A DNA stretch of 64,000 nucleotides from contig JALJCO010003418.1 of NCBI GenBank assembly GCA_023101725.1, positions 95,001 to 159,000 of the forward strand. Reading direction: 5' to 3'. Of the stretch, positions 1-11,191 are shown piece by piece. The DNA is from Atherinomorus stipes (Eukaryota > Chordata > Actinopteri > Atheriniformes > Atherinidae). The notes under the pieces were generated by a model. That model did not search any database, was not told the origin of the DNA, and worked only from the letters and a program-made list of their open reading frames with translations. Numbering within the stretch: position 1 is the first letter of the stretch; each line of letters starts with the position of its first letter. The translations under genes and the position numbers were made by a program.

Positions 1-544
1 GATGAGGGTTTCATGGAGGAAGATGCTGCATTTCTACGGAGAGTTAAACTTTCGGAGATGGTTTTCAGACCACGGATAGAAGTTCTGTCATTTCCCCACA
101 TTTCTGGTGTTACAGTTTCACATCACAGTCGATCATCTGCATACACGCTGATCCTCCGTACGTTTATAACATCACTGCTCGTATGTGACAGCTGGACGTC
201 GTCTCTGTTTCCCAGATGCTTTGTGCTGATTATTAGACCATTAAACTGTCTCCATCTCTGGGTAAATAAGCAACAATAACGTCTGTCATGCAGAAAGTTG
301 TTGTTCGATCCCAGATGTGATTTTTCATGTTGCCGTACGTTTTCCCCTCAAAGCAGATTATAGGTTATTGTTTATTGCCCTGCGTTTTTTCGCAAATAGA
401 TTTTTTTCTTTGATTGGAGATGCAGGACATTTGAGAAACGTGACGGCTATATATATGATATATTCCATCTTAATGCTTCTGATAAAAGCGCTTCTTCACC
501 GCGGGATCGCACCAAAGTTACATAAATAAAACGGCTGCGATAAA

Positions 545-620
545 AGTACGAAGCTGGATTTGAACACCGACCTCTCAGGTGAAATGTAGATGCACAAACC
601 ATTCAGCCAAACAGGCATCT
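545..620 (-). repeat. tRNA-like sequence, possible SINE head or tRNA pseudogene
   Basis: On the minus strand the stretch contains TTTGGCTGAATGG, which resembles a polymerase III A box, and about 35 bases later GGTGTTCAAATCC, which resembles a B box. The spacing suits a tRNA or tRNA-derived SINE. I could not fold a good anticodon stem, and a purine is missing after any plausible anticodon, so a working tRNA is unlikely. It lies in the last fez1 intron. Confidence 0.35.
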
Positions 621-1077
621 CCAAAGCCAGCTGGAATCATACTGAGAGGATCTGAGACCGTCGCGTTAGCATAAACGGTTCTACTCTACGACATCGCTGT
701 GATCGTAAAGGAGCATTTAAACGTAAATGTTCTCCCACGCCGTCACTTTCTTTTTAATTGCAGCAGCAGTCCAAACTCGCCATGAGGCTTCAGAAGTTCG
801 TTCCATTCGATGGCGAGCGCTGCCCCGCCCTTGCGTCTACGTTGCCATGGTGACTCGTTAAATCGGTGCTCAATTGATGCTGGCTTCTTATCGTGGTAGA
901 ATCATGTTTAAAACCCGGGTTGAACTACGCTGAGTTTATTAAACCAACTCAGATCAGCTGTTCTGGGACTGAAAACTCCGAGTTTCGAATGTCCGAGTAT
1001 CAGCTCAGAGTTCAGAGTTACACTCAGAGTTTGTTGAACCTGCTTCGTGCCCCAGGTGTTCAGGTCTCCGTACTTAC

Positions 1078-1153
1078 TGTTTGTGAGCATCTGCAGGTCG
1101 TCCACAGATGGGGGGGTTCCTCTTTTCTCATATGGAATAACAGTGTTCAGATA
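1078..1153 (-). CDS. fez1: fez1 coding exon 7
   Basis: 76-nt exon with acceptor TCTCTGTTTCAG ending at 1154 and strong donor GTAAGTA from 1077. It encodes YLNTVIPYEKRGTPPSVDDL followed by QMLTN, near residues 355-379. Human FEZ1 has almost the same segment just before its C-terminal ILFAM block. The exon ends one base into a codon, so the final exon must begin in phase 1. I searched 1-1077 on this strand and found no match to the expected last exon. The reading frame also runs on past the donor, but that extension has no family match. Confidence 0.92.
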
Positions 1154-1223
1154 CTGAAACAGAGAAGAGGTTCCACAGGGTTTAAGCGAAAAGTGGGAAA
1201 GTCAGTGACCAAGCCAAAGTGTG

Positions 1224-1306
1224 GTAATAATAACGATAATAATAATAATAATAATAGTAATAATAATAATAATAATTATTATTATTATTATTATTATTAT
1301 TATAAT
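1224..1306. repeat. (AAT)n/(ATT)n microsatellite with inverted halves
   Basis: About eleven AAT units switch directly to about nine ATT units, so the tract can fold on itself. It sits 70 bases upstream of the acceptor of fez1 coding exon 7. Confidence 0.9.
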
Positions 1307-1483
1307 GAATTAAATTAAATCACAGCATCTACGCCACACATCGATGGAGCCGACAGATCATAATGACGGGAAATGTTGGTCAGGTTTAAAAAATGATTTA
1401 ATATGATCAAATGAAATGTTCAAAACAAAATGATCTTAATTCTGACCGATTAAATTCATACGTTAGTTTCAGCACTGAGACGG

Positions 1484-1575
1484 AGAAGATGGCGACCGTG
1501 GTGCATGCTGGGAGAAGATGGCGACCGTGGTGCATGCTGGGAAAAGATGGCGACCGTGGTGCATGCTGGGACGGA
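1484..1575 (+). repeat. 29-bp tandem triplet containing GATGGCGACC
   Basis: Three copies start at 1487, 1516 and 1545, 29 bases apart. Each holds AGATGGCGACC, close to the YY1 consensus, followed by GCATGCTGGGA, which in reverse resembles the ZNF143/SBS core TCCCAGCATGC. Binding is an inference; only the motifs are seen. Confidence 0.85.
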
Positions 1576-1611
1576 AGGATGCAAACTCTTTACCACCGTT
1601 GATGGCCACTT

Positions 1612-2060
1612 ATCATCCATCCATCCATTATACATCCATCCATCCATCCATCCATCCATCCATCCATCCATTATACATCAATCATCCATCCATCCATCCA
1701 TTATACATCCAGCGCTTTCCATCGGCATCCATCCATCCATCCATCCATCATCCATCCATCCATCCATCCATCCATCCATCCATCCATCCATCCATCATCC
1801 ATCCATCCATCCATCCATCCATCATCCATCCATCATCCATCCATCCATCCATCCATCATCCATCCATCCATCCATCCATCATCCATCCATCCATCCATCC
1901 ATCCATCCATCCATCCATCCATCCATCCATCCATCCATCATCCATCCATCCATCCATCCATCCATCCATCCATCCATCCATCCATCCATCCAGCCATCCA
2001 TCCATCCATCCATCCATCCATCCATCCATCCATCCATCATCCATCATCCATCCATTCATC
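1612..2060. repeat. (ATCC)n tetranucleotide array
   Basis: About 450 bases of ATCC with regular ATC slips, and breaks near 1672-1730 where TTATACATC and CAGCGCTTTCCATCGGC interrupt it. The LINE family in this window ends in a (GGAT)n tail on its sense strand, for example at 35641-35655, so a LINE tail could have seeded the array. All frames stay open for long distances, but the products are simple HPSI or DGWM repeats and not genes. Confidence 0.95.
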
Positions 2061-2140
2061 CCTGACATGATCGATGATGAGGAAGGTCTGGACTTCCTGA
2101 AGCTTCTTCCTGCGAAGAGGCTGGACCCAAACCCTCCCCA

Positions 2141-3911
2141 TTAAAGGTGCCATGAAATCAGATTCCCCTTTTCTGGGGTTTGGGGGTCTGAATCAAAGTG
2201 AGAATCAGAGTTCCTGTTTATGGTCTGTCAGCTTTGTTTCTCTGTTCAGAAACGGTTGAATCAGACAGCAGCTTATCATTCTACGTAGTTCTATCATTCT
2301 ACGTAGTTCTATCATTCTACGTAGTTCTATCATTCTACGTAGTTCCATCATTCTACATAGTTCCATCATTCTACATAGTTCCATCATTCTACGTAGTTCT
2401 ATCATTCTACGTAGTTCTATCATTCTACGTAGTTCTATCATTCTACGTAGTTCCATCATTCTACATAGTTCCATCATTCTACGTAGTTCCATCATTCTAC
2501 GTAGTTCCATCATTCTACGTAGTTCTATCATTCTACGTAGTTCCATCATTCTACATAGTTCCATCATTCTACATAGTTCCATCATTCTACGTAGTTCTAT
2601 CATTCTACGTAGTTCCATCATTCTACGTAGTTCCATCATTCTACATAGTTCCATCATTCTACGTAGTTCTATCATTCTACGTAGTTCCATCATTCTACGT
2701 AGTTCCATCATTCTACGTAGTTCTATCATTCTACGTAGTTCTATCATTCTACGTAGTTCCATCATTCTACGTAGTTCCATCATTCTACGTAGTTCTATCA
2801 TTCTACGTAGTTCTATCATTCTACGTAGTTCTATCATTCTACGTAATTCCATCATTCTACGTAGTTCCATCATTCTACGTAGTTCTATCATTCTACGTAG
2901 TTCCATCATTCTACATAGTTCCATCATTCTACGTAGTTCTATCATTCTACGTAGTTCTATCATTCTACGTAGTTCCATCATTCTACATAGTTCCATCATT
3001 CTACATAGTTCCATCATTCTACATAGTTCCATCATTCTACGTAGTTCTATCATTCTACGTAGTTCCATCATTCTACGTAGTTCCATCATTCTACGTAGTT
3101 CCATCATTCTACATAGTTCCATCATTCTACGTAGTTCCATCATTCTACGTAGTTCCATCATTCTACGTAGTTCTATCATTCTACGTAGTTCTATCATTCT
3201 ACGTAGTTCTATCATTCTACGTAATTCCATCATTCTACGTAATTCCATCATTCTACGTAGTTCCATCATTCTACGTAGTTCCATCATTCTACGTAGTTCC
3301 ATCATTCTACGTAGTTCTATCATTCTACGTAGTTCCATCATTCTACGTAGTTCCATCATTCTACGTAGTTCTATCATTTGACGTAGTTCTATTATTCTTT
3401 GTAGTTTATTTGCTCCAATTAGAGCACACTATCAAGGAAACCCCCCCCCCCCCCCCCCACATCGTCTGCAGTCAGGTCTGGGTTTTCAAACAAATGGATA
3501 TAAAAGCAAACTTGTGCAGCAGCACTGAGGGAGGGGGCACAACCTTGTCATTACCTGTAAGTTTATTTATTTTCTAAATGCTGTCTTGTCTGATAAACGT
3601 AGCTCACTGTCTGAAATGCACATGATGCTAACAGTTAGCCTTTAGCAAACTCTGACTGCAGCTTGACCTACTTTCTCTAAATAAGGTCATAGCCAAATAA
3701 GTTGTAGCCAATCAGAATGAAGTGAACGTGGTCTCCGGGTAAAGCTGCATATCATTACTGCACCCAACTGTTTCACTGAGGAAGGAGGTCTGGCTGCCAG
3801 AACAACCCCCCGCTGTAAAAAATGCAGTTTTTTTCTTTGGAGATTTGACATATGCAGTAATGACAACTACATGAACTAGTTTTTACTGCTATGATGTCAT
3901 GACTCCTTTAA
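2141..3911. mobile_element. TTAA-flanked short-TIR element (piggyBac- or Kolobok-like MITE)
   Basis: The left end reads TTAAAGGTGCCATGAAATC. The right end, reverse-complemented, reads TTAAAGGAGTCATGACATC, which matches at 16 of 19 positions. TTAA at both ends fits a TTAA target duplication. No transposase is visible. Much of the interior, 2273-3408, is an 18-bp tandem array, so the ancestral element was probably near 650 bp. The short TIR match could be chance; other copies would settle it. Confidence 0.45.
2273..3408. repeat. 18-bp minisatellite, about 62 copies
   Basis: The unit is ATCATTCTACGTAGTTCY, with the SnaBI palindrome TACGTA in most copies. Variation is concentrated at two places: C or T at the last base, and TACGTA against TACATA or TACGTAAT, both CpG-type transitions. 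Because 18 is divisible by three, the array is open in both directions (FYVVPS and MMELRR repeats). These are not counted as proteins. A C run of about 18 bases follows at 3440-3459. Confidence 0.97.
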
Positions 3912-4352
3912 GTCCTCATTCCCCCTCAAACATTCTGCTTTCTCTATGGTCTTATGTCTCCTTTTCCTTCTTCACTCGGCCTGTCTGTCTCATTCTGATC
4001 TCACTTTCATCAGACTGTGTCACACATTCCACCTCCTCACTGACTACCTCCGCTCAGGAAGTCCAGACCCGTCCAGCATGCTGGTACTTTCTCCTTATCG
4101 GTACACCAAACTCTTTGTGAACCAAGTTTCATCATCATTGTGTGGCAATAAATGTGCGTGAGTCTGCTGTTTGAGCTTTACTGACATAAACATGCACTTT
4201 AACTGCATGTTGAAGCTGAACCAGACCAGTGACCTGTCCCGGGTTCATTCAGGGTCAGAACCAGGTTCTGGGAAACCATTATCTGGTTCACCAGGACTAA
4301 ACCTGCTGCTGCACTTCAGCTCGAGGACGAACACAACATCCGGCCTTCTTAC

Positions 4353-4433
4353 CTGCTTGTCATTCCCTGTGCTTCCGAATGTCTGTCTGATGCCCGTCTG
4401 CAGGATGTTGGACAGTCCCTCCATGCTGAAGCG
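4353..4433 (-). CDS. fez1: fez1 coding exon 6
   Basis: 81-nt exon, 27 codons, phase 0 at both ends: RFSMEGLSNILQTGIRQTFG then STGNDKQ, residues 328-354. Human FEZ1 has RFSMEGISNILQSGIRQTFG at the same place. The donor is CAG|GTAAGAAG. The acceptor is the AG of CTGAAG at 4434-4435, with only a modest pyrimidine tract. The intron to coding exon 5 is just 409 bases. Confidence 0.93.
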
Positions 4434-4842
4434 CTTCAGGTCAAACACACGGAGGAGCATCGTTACAAAACTCACCGGTAAAGTTTCTTCATCAAGTTAA
4501 AAACCTTCGTTTGGTTGTTATTGTTTATGTTGTAATAGGTTTTCATGAGCAGATGTATAACTGCTTTCCGCTGACGCAGCATCGAGCACCTGAAGCGGCA
4601 GATAAACCCGCTTTAGCTGCATCCATTAGGGTCTGTTGCGGCTCCGCAGTCGGCTGGACTGGGACGTTACTGGACTCACCGTGGACTTTCCGGGAAAATG
4701 CTTTAGAGACTAATGGATCTGAGATCTATAATGCTTACAGTTAGGGGGGGGGGGGACTCGCCTCTCTCTAGTTTATCCTGGAAGATTAATGATGGAAGCT
4801 GCACATCTACAGTCGCGTCTGCACGTGTCCACAGCTTCTCAC

Positions 4843-5156
4843 CTTCACGGGCATGGTGCCGGTCTTCTCCGAGCGCCCCGTGGAGCCCGTGTTCCCAGCG
4901 TTCACGGACACGGACCCTCCCCCCTGCAGACTCAGAGCCTTGTCCCGGCGTCTCCGCTTGCTCCCGTCTCGCTGCTCCTTCTGCCTGTTCTGCACCTCCA
5001 TCAGAGCTGTGATGAAAGTGTTCTTCACCTCCTTCTCAAACTCCAACTCATCACGCCGAGCCAGCTGGTTGACCAGCTCCTCGGAGTACTCGCGGATGGC
5101 TGCCTCCACCCGCTGCAGCAGCTCCACCAGAGCTGAGCTGGGCATCAAGCTCAGGC
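4843..5156 (-). CDS. fez1: fez1 coding exon 5, coiled-coil core
   Basis: 314-nt exon, residues 224-327, and the largest conserved block of the gene. It encodes a long amphipathic helix: LVELLQRVEAAIREYSEEL, then VNQLARRDELEFEKEVKN, then ITALMEVQNRQKEQ. Human FEZ1 is nearly the same here. In the family this coiled coil mediates dimerisation and partner binding. A basic run (KRRRRDK) and a Ser/Gly/Thr-rich tail follow, the tail being less conserved. Acceptor CACCCTGCAG ends at 5157; donor AAG|GTGAGAAG starts at 4842. A 27-bp array begins about 65 bases upstream of the acceptor, and its frame is continuous with this exon. Confidence 0.95.
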
Positions 5157-5220
5157 CTGCAGGGTGGAAAAAACGGGAGGGAACAGGGAGATGTGATGAA
5201 TCTGCTACATGCAGGGGACT

Positions 5221-8200
5221 TTTAAACTCTCCGGTCCCAGTATCCATCCTAAATCCTCCGGTCTCTGTATCCATCCTAAACCCTCCGGTCTCTGTATCCA
5301 TCCCAAACCCTCCGGTCCCAGTATCCATCCTAAACCCTCCGGTCCCAGTATCCACCCTAAACTCTCCGGTCCCAGTATCCATCCTAAATCCTCCGGTCTC
5401 TGTATCCATCCTAAACCCTCCGGTCTCTGTATCCATCCCAAACCCTCCGGTCCCAGTATCCACCCTAAACCCTCCGGTCCCAGTATCCATCCTAAACCCT
5501 CCGGTCCCAGTATCCATCCTAAACCCTCCGGTCTCTGTATCCATCCCAAACCCTCCGGTCCCAGTATCCACCCTAAACCCTCCGGTCCCAGTATCCATCC
5601 CAAACCCTCCGATCTCAGTACCCACCCTAAACCCTCCGGTCCCAGTATCCATCCCAAACCCTCCGATCTCAGTACCCCCCCCCCCCCCCTCCCCCCACCC
5701 CCCCCCATCCCAAACCCTCCGGTCCCAGTACCCATCCTAAACCCTCCGGTCCCTGTATCCATCCCAAACCCTCCGGTCCCAGTATCCATCCCAAACCCTC
5801 CGGTCCCAGTACCCATCCTAAACCCTCCAGTCCCTGTATCCATCCCAAACCCTCCGGTCCCAGTATCCATCCCAAACCCTCCGGTCCCAGTATCCATCCC
5901 AAACCCTCCGGTCCCAGTATCCATCCTAAACCCTCCAGTCCCTGTATCCATCCCAAACCCTCCGGTCCCAGTATCCATCCCAAACCCTCCGGTCCCAGTA
6001 TCCATCCCAAACCCTCCGGTCCCAGTATCCATCCCAAACCCTCCGGTCCCAGTATCCACCCCAAACCCTCCGGTCTCTGTATCCATCCTAAACCCTCCGG
6101 TCTCTGTATCCATCCCAAACCCTCCGGTCCCAGTATCCATCCTAAACCCTCCGGTCCCAGTATCCACCCTAAACCCTCCGGTCCCAGTATCCATCCTAAA
6201 CCCTCCGGTCTCTGTATCCATCCCAAACCCTCCGGTCCCAGTATCCACCCTAAACCCTCCGGTCCCAGTATCCATCCCAAACCCTCCGATCTCAGTACCC
6301 GCCCTAAACCCTCCGGTCCCAGTATCCATCCCAAACCCTCCGATCTCAGTACCCGCCCTAAACCCTCCGGTCCCTGTATCCATCCCAAACCCTCCGGTCC
6401 CAGTATCCATCCCAAACCCTCCGGTCCCAGTACCCATCCTAAACCCTCCGGTCCCTGTATCCATCCCAAACCCTCCGGTCCCAGTATCCATCCCAAACCC
6501 TCCGGTCCCAGTACCCATCCTAAACCCTTCGGTCCCTGTATCCATCCCAAACCCTCCGGTCCCAGTATCCATCCCAAACCCTCCGATCCCAGTATCCATC
6601 CCAAACCCTCCGGTCCCAGTACCCATCCTAAACCCTCCGGTCCCAGTATCCACCCTAAACCCTCCGGTCCCAGTATCCATCCCAAACCCTCCGGTCCCAG
6701 TATCCATCCCAAACCCTCCGGTCCCTGTATCCATCCTAAACCCTCCGGTCCCTGTATCCATCCCAAACCCTCCGGTCCCTGTATCCATCCTAAACCCTCC
6801 GGTCCCTGTATCCATCCTAAACCCTCCGGTCCCTGTATCCATCCTAAACCCTCCGGTCCCTGTATCCATCCTAAACCCTCCGGTCCCAGTATCCATCCCA
6901 AACCCTCAGGTCCCAGTAACCGCCCTAAACCCTCCGGTCCCAGTATCCATCCCAAACCCTCAGGTCCCAGTAACCGCCCTAAACCCTCCGGTCCCAGTAT
7001 CCATCCCAAACCCTCCGGTCCCAGTATCCATCCCAAACCCTCCGATCTCAGTACCCGCCCTAAACCCTCCGGTCTCAGTACCCATCTTAAATCCTCCGGT
7101 CCCAGTAACCGCCCTAAATCCTCCGGTCCCAGTACCCGCCCTAAACCATCCGGTCCCAGTATCCATCCTAAACCCTCTGGTCCCAGTATCCATCCTAAAC
7201 CCTCCGGTCCCAGTATCCATCCTAAACCAAACCCTCCGGTCCCAGTATCCATCCCAAACCCTCCGGTCCCAGTATCCATCCTAAACCCTCCGGTCCCAGT
7301 ACCCGTCCTAAACCCTCCGGTCCCAGTACCCGCCCTAAACCATCCGGTCCCAGTATCCATCCTAAACCCTCCGGTCCCAGTATCCATCCTAAACCATCCG
7401 GTCCCAGTATCCATCCTAAAACCTCCAGTCACAGTATCCATCCCAAACCCTCCGGTCCCAGTATCCATCCCAAACCCTCCGATCTCAGTACCCGCCCTAA
7501 ACCCTCCGGTCTCAGTACCCATCTTAAATCCTCCGGTCCCAGTAACCGCCCTAAATCCTCCGGTCCCTGTACCCGCCCTAAATCCTTCGGTCCCAGTACC
7601 CATCCTAAACCCTCCGGTCCCTGTACCCGTCCTAAACCCTCCGGTCCCAGTACCCATCCTAAACCCTCCGGTCCCAGTATCCACCCTAAATCCTCCGGTC
7701 CCAGTATCCATCCTAAACCCTCCGGTCCCAGTATCCATCCTAAACCCTCCGGTCCCAGTACCCATCCTAAAACCTCCGGTCCCAGTACCCGCCCTAAACC
7801 CTCCGGTCCCTGTAGCCGCCCTAAACCCTCCGGTCTCACTACCCATCCTAAACCCTCCAGTCCCAGTACCCGCCCTAAACCCTCCGGTCTCACTACCCAT
7901 CCTGAACCCTCCAGTCCCAGTTACCGCCCTAAACCCTCCGGTCTCAGTACCCATCTTAAATCCTCCGGTCCCAGTAACCGCCCTAAACCCTCCAGTCTCA
8001 GAACCTGCCCTAAACCCTCCAGTCCTTGTACACACCCTAAACCCTCCGGTCCCAATGCCCACCCTAAACCCTCCGGTCCCAGTATCCATCCTAAACCCTC
8101 CGGTCCCAGTACCCATCCTAAACCCTCCGGTCCCAGTACCCATCCTAAACCCTCCGGTCCCAGTACCCATCCTAAACCCTCCGGTCCCAGTATCCACCCT

Positions 8201-9984
8201 AAATCCTCCGGTCCCAGTATCCATCCTAAACCCTCCGGTCCCAGTATCCATCCTAAACCCTCCGGTCCCAGTACCCATCCTAAATCCTCCGGTCCCAGTA
8301 CCCGCCCTAAACCCTCCAGTCCCAGTACCCGCCCTAAACCCTCCAGTCCCAGTACCCGCCCTAAACCCTCCGGTCTCAGTACCCATCTTAAATCCTCCGG
8401 TCCCAGTACCCGCCCTAAACCCTCCGGTCTCAGTACCCATCTTAAACCCTCCAGTCCCAGTACCCGCCCTAAACCCTCCGGTCTCAGTACCCATCCTAAA
8501 CCCTCCGGTCCCAGTAACCGCCCTAAACCCTCCAGTCCCAGTAGCCGCCCTAAACCCTCCGGTCTCAGTACCCATCTTAAATCCTCCGGTCCCTGTACAC
8601 CGCCCTAAACCCTCCAGTCCCAGTACCCGCCCTAAACCCTCCAGTCCCAGTACCCGCCCTAAACCCTCCGGTCTCAGTACCCATCTTAAACCCTCCGGTC
8701 CCAGTACCCGCCCCTAAACCCTCCGGTCTCAGTACCCATCTTAAACCCTCCAGTCCCAGTACCCGCCCTAAACCCTCCGGTCTCAGTACCCATCCTAAAT
8801 CCTCCGGTCCCAGTAACCGCCCTAAACCCTCCAGTCCCAGTACCCGCCCTAAACCCTCCGGTCTCAGTACCCATCCTAAACCCTCCAGTCCCAGTACCCG
8901 CCCTAAACCCTCCGGTCTCAGTACCCATCTTAAATCCTCCAGTCCCAGTACCCGCCCTAAACCCTCCAGTCTCAGAACCTGCCCTAAACCCTCCAGTCCT
9001 TGTACACACCCTAAACCCTCCGGTCCCAGTACCCATCCTAAACCCTCCGGTCCCAGTACCCATCCTAAACCCTCCGGTCCCAGTACCCATCCTAAACCCT
9101 CCGGTCCCAGTATCCACCCTAAATCCTCCGATCCCAGTATCCATCCTAAACCCTCCGGTCCCAGTATCCATCCTAAACCCTCCGGTCCCAGTACCCATCC
9201 TAAATCCTCCGGTCCCAGTAACCGCCCTAAACCCTCCAGTCCCAGTACCCGCCCTAAACCCTCCAGTCCCAGTACCCGCCCTAAACCCTCCGGTCTCAGT
9301 ACCCATCTTAAATCCTCCGGTCCCAGTACCCGCCCTAAACCCTCCGGTCTCAGTACCCATCTTAAACCCTCCAGTCCCAGTACCCGCCCTAAACCCTCCG
9401 GTCTCAGTACCCATCTTAAATCCTCCGGTCCCAGTAACCGCCCTAAACCCTCCAGTCCCAGTACCCGCCCTAAACCCTCCGGTCTCAGTACCCATCTTAA
9501 ATCCTCCGGTCCCAGTAACCGCCCTAAACCCTCCAGTCCCAGTACCCATCCTAAATCCTCCAGTCCCAGTACCCGCCCTAAACCCTCCGGTCTCAGTACC
9601 CATCTTAAATCCTCCGGTCCCAGTACCCGCCCTAAACCCTCCGGTCTCAGTACCCATCTTAAACCCTCCAGTCCCAGTACCCGCCCTAAACCCTCCGGTC
9701 TCAGTACCCATCTTAAATCCTCCGGTCCCAGTAACCGCCCTAAACCCTCCAGTCCCAGTACCCATCCTAAATCCTCCGGTCCCAGTACCCGCCCTAAACC
9801 CTCCGGTCCCTGTAGCCGCCCTAAACCCTCCGGTCTCAGTACCCATCTTAAATCCTCCAGTCCCAGTACCCGCCCTAAACCCTCCAGTCTCAGAACCTGC
9901 CCTAAACCCTCCAGTCCTTGTACACACCCTAAACCCTCCGGTCCCAGTATCCTTCCTAAACCATCCGGTCCCAGTACCCGCCCG
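5221..9984. repeat. 27-bp minisatellite, about 175 copies, in fez1 intron
   Basis: The unit on the plus strand is AAACCCTCCGGTCCCAGTAT then CCATCCT. Common variants are TCTCTGTAT, TCTCAGTACC and a GCC in place of ATC. The left part favours ATCCATCC units and the right part favours ACCCGCCC units, so the array has drifted by domain. A C-rich interruption at 5675-5710 breaks it. On the fez1 sense strand it is G-rich (GGGTTTAGGATGGATACTGGG), with G-quadruplex potential. Frames up to 968 codons are artefacts of the 9-codon unit. The array fills most of the intron between coding exons 4 and 5. Confidence 0.97.
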
Positions 9985-10020
9985 GTTTCGGGTGGTTACT
10001 GGGACCGGAGAGTTTAGGGC
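9965..10020. repeat. Inverted terminal unit forming a hairpin at an array junction
   Basis: CCGGTCCCAGTA at 9965-9976 is matched by TACTGGGACCGG at 9997-10008, with further CCCGCCC/GGGTGG pairing and a GGTTTC loop. The last 27-bp unit is therefore present in reverse orientation, exactly where the 27-bp array ends and the 16-bp array begins. Confidence 0.85.
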
Positions 10021-10818
10021 AATGACGTAAAAGACAGATGGTGTAGAAGAGCGATGACGTAGAAGACGGACGTTGAAGACAGATGAAGGAGAAGAGCGAT
10101 GACGTAGAATACAGATGACGGAGAAGACGGATGACGGAGAAGAGCGATGACGGAGAAGACAAATGACGGAGAAGAGCGATGACGTAGAAGACGGATGACG
10201 GAGAAGAGCGATGACGTAGAAGACGGACGTTGAAGACAGATGAAGGAGAAGAGCGATGACGTAGAAGACGGATGACGGAGAACAGCGATGACGTAGAAGA
10301 CGGATGACGTAGAAGAGCGATGACGGAGAAGACAGATGACGGAGAAGAGCGATGACGTAGAAGACGGATGACGGAGAAGAGCGATGACGTAGAAGACAGA
10401 TGACGGAGAAGAGCGATGACGTAGAAGACGGATGACGGAGAAGAGCGATGACGGAGAAGACAGATGACGGAGAAGAGCGATGACGTAGAAGACGGATGAC
10501 GGAGAAGAGCGATGACGGAGAAGACAGATGACGGAGAAGAGCGATGACGTAGAAGACGGATGACGGAGAAGAGCGATGACGGAGAAGACAGATGACGGAG
10601 AAGAGCGATGACGTAGAAGACGGATGACGGAGAAGAGCGATGACGTAGAAGACGGATGACGGAGAAGAGCGATGACGGAGAAGACAGATGACGGAGAAGA
10701 GCGATGACGTAGAAGACGGATGACGTAGAAGAGCGATGACGGAGAAGACAGATGACGGAGAAGAGCGATGACGGAGAAGACAGATGACGGAGAAGAGCGA
10801 TGACGTAGAAGACGGATG
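10021..10818. repeat. 16-bp minisatellite, about 50 copies
   Basis: The units alternate between GATGACGTAGAAGACG and GATGACGGAGAAGAGC, giving a 32-bp higher-order period in many places. The TGACGT variant is a CRE half-site. Unit length is not a multiple of three, so no long frame appears. It lies about 210 bases upstream, in plus coordinates, of fez1 coding exon 4. Confidence 0.95.
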
Positions 10819-11025
10819 TTTATTGCAGTTTTATTGTGTTTAGTTTGAGGACGGTCTCTGCTGGGATGTTTTGTCGGTGTGTGCAGGTCTCTGCGGTTAG
10901 AAATATTTGTTTTTTACGTTGATAATGAGCCGAGGTGGTAAAGATGACGATCGTCTTAGTTTTGCTGCATCTGAAAAGGAAAAGCAAGAGGATGACGTGA
11001 AAAGGTGGATGACGTGCAGCTCTAC

Positions 11026-11191
11026 CTTCGTAGGAGGTGTTGCTGTTGGAGGCCTGAGACAGCTGCCGGATCTCCTCCAGCAGGGAGGGGTTGGTCCGGG
11101 AGGAGCAGTGGCTGCTCTCCTCTTCATCCTCCTCCTCCGTTTCTCCAGGATCCGGAGAGTTTTCCATCATTTCCACGATTTCCTCGATGAC
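11026..11191 (-). CDS. fez1: fez1 coding exon 4, acidic segment
   Basis: 166-nt exon, residues 168-222 plus the first base of residue 223. It starts VIEEIVEMMENSPDPGETEE and ends NSNTSYEG across the splice. Human FEZ1 has VIEEIEEMMQNSPDP at this place and WSYEG at the exon end. The segment is strongly acidic, a known feature of the FEZ1 N-terminal half. Acceptor CTCTTCTAG ends at 11192; donor GAAG|GTAGAG starts at 11025. Confidence 0.93.

Noticed and set aside
908..1105. Stand-alone 65-codon minus-strand protein
   Set aside because: Only its first part is fez1 coding exon 7; after the GTAAGTA donor it reads into intron.
2198..3577. 459-codon frame with YVVPSF repeats that looks like a membrane protein
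   Set aside because: The hydrophobic hexapeptide simply translates the 18-bp unit; no conserved flanks and no splice structure.
5205..9927. Open frames of 413-968 codons with PVPVSIPN or GTGGFRMDT repeats on both strands
   Set aside because: The 27-bp unit is nine codons and lacks stops in several frames; opposite strands are open at once and there is no codon bias or domain. They are array artefacts inside a fez1 intron.
5221..9984. CCCTAAACCC motif in each 27-bp unit as interstitial telomere sequence
   Set aside because: The heptamer occurs once per unit and not in tandem, and vertebrate telomeres are CCCTAA; likely coincidence.
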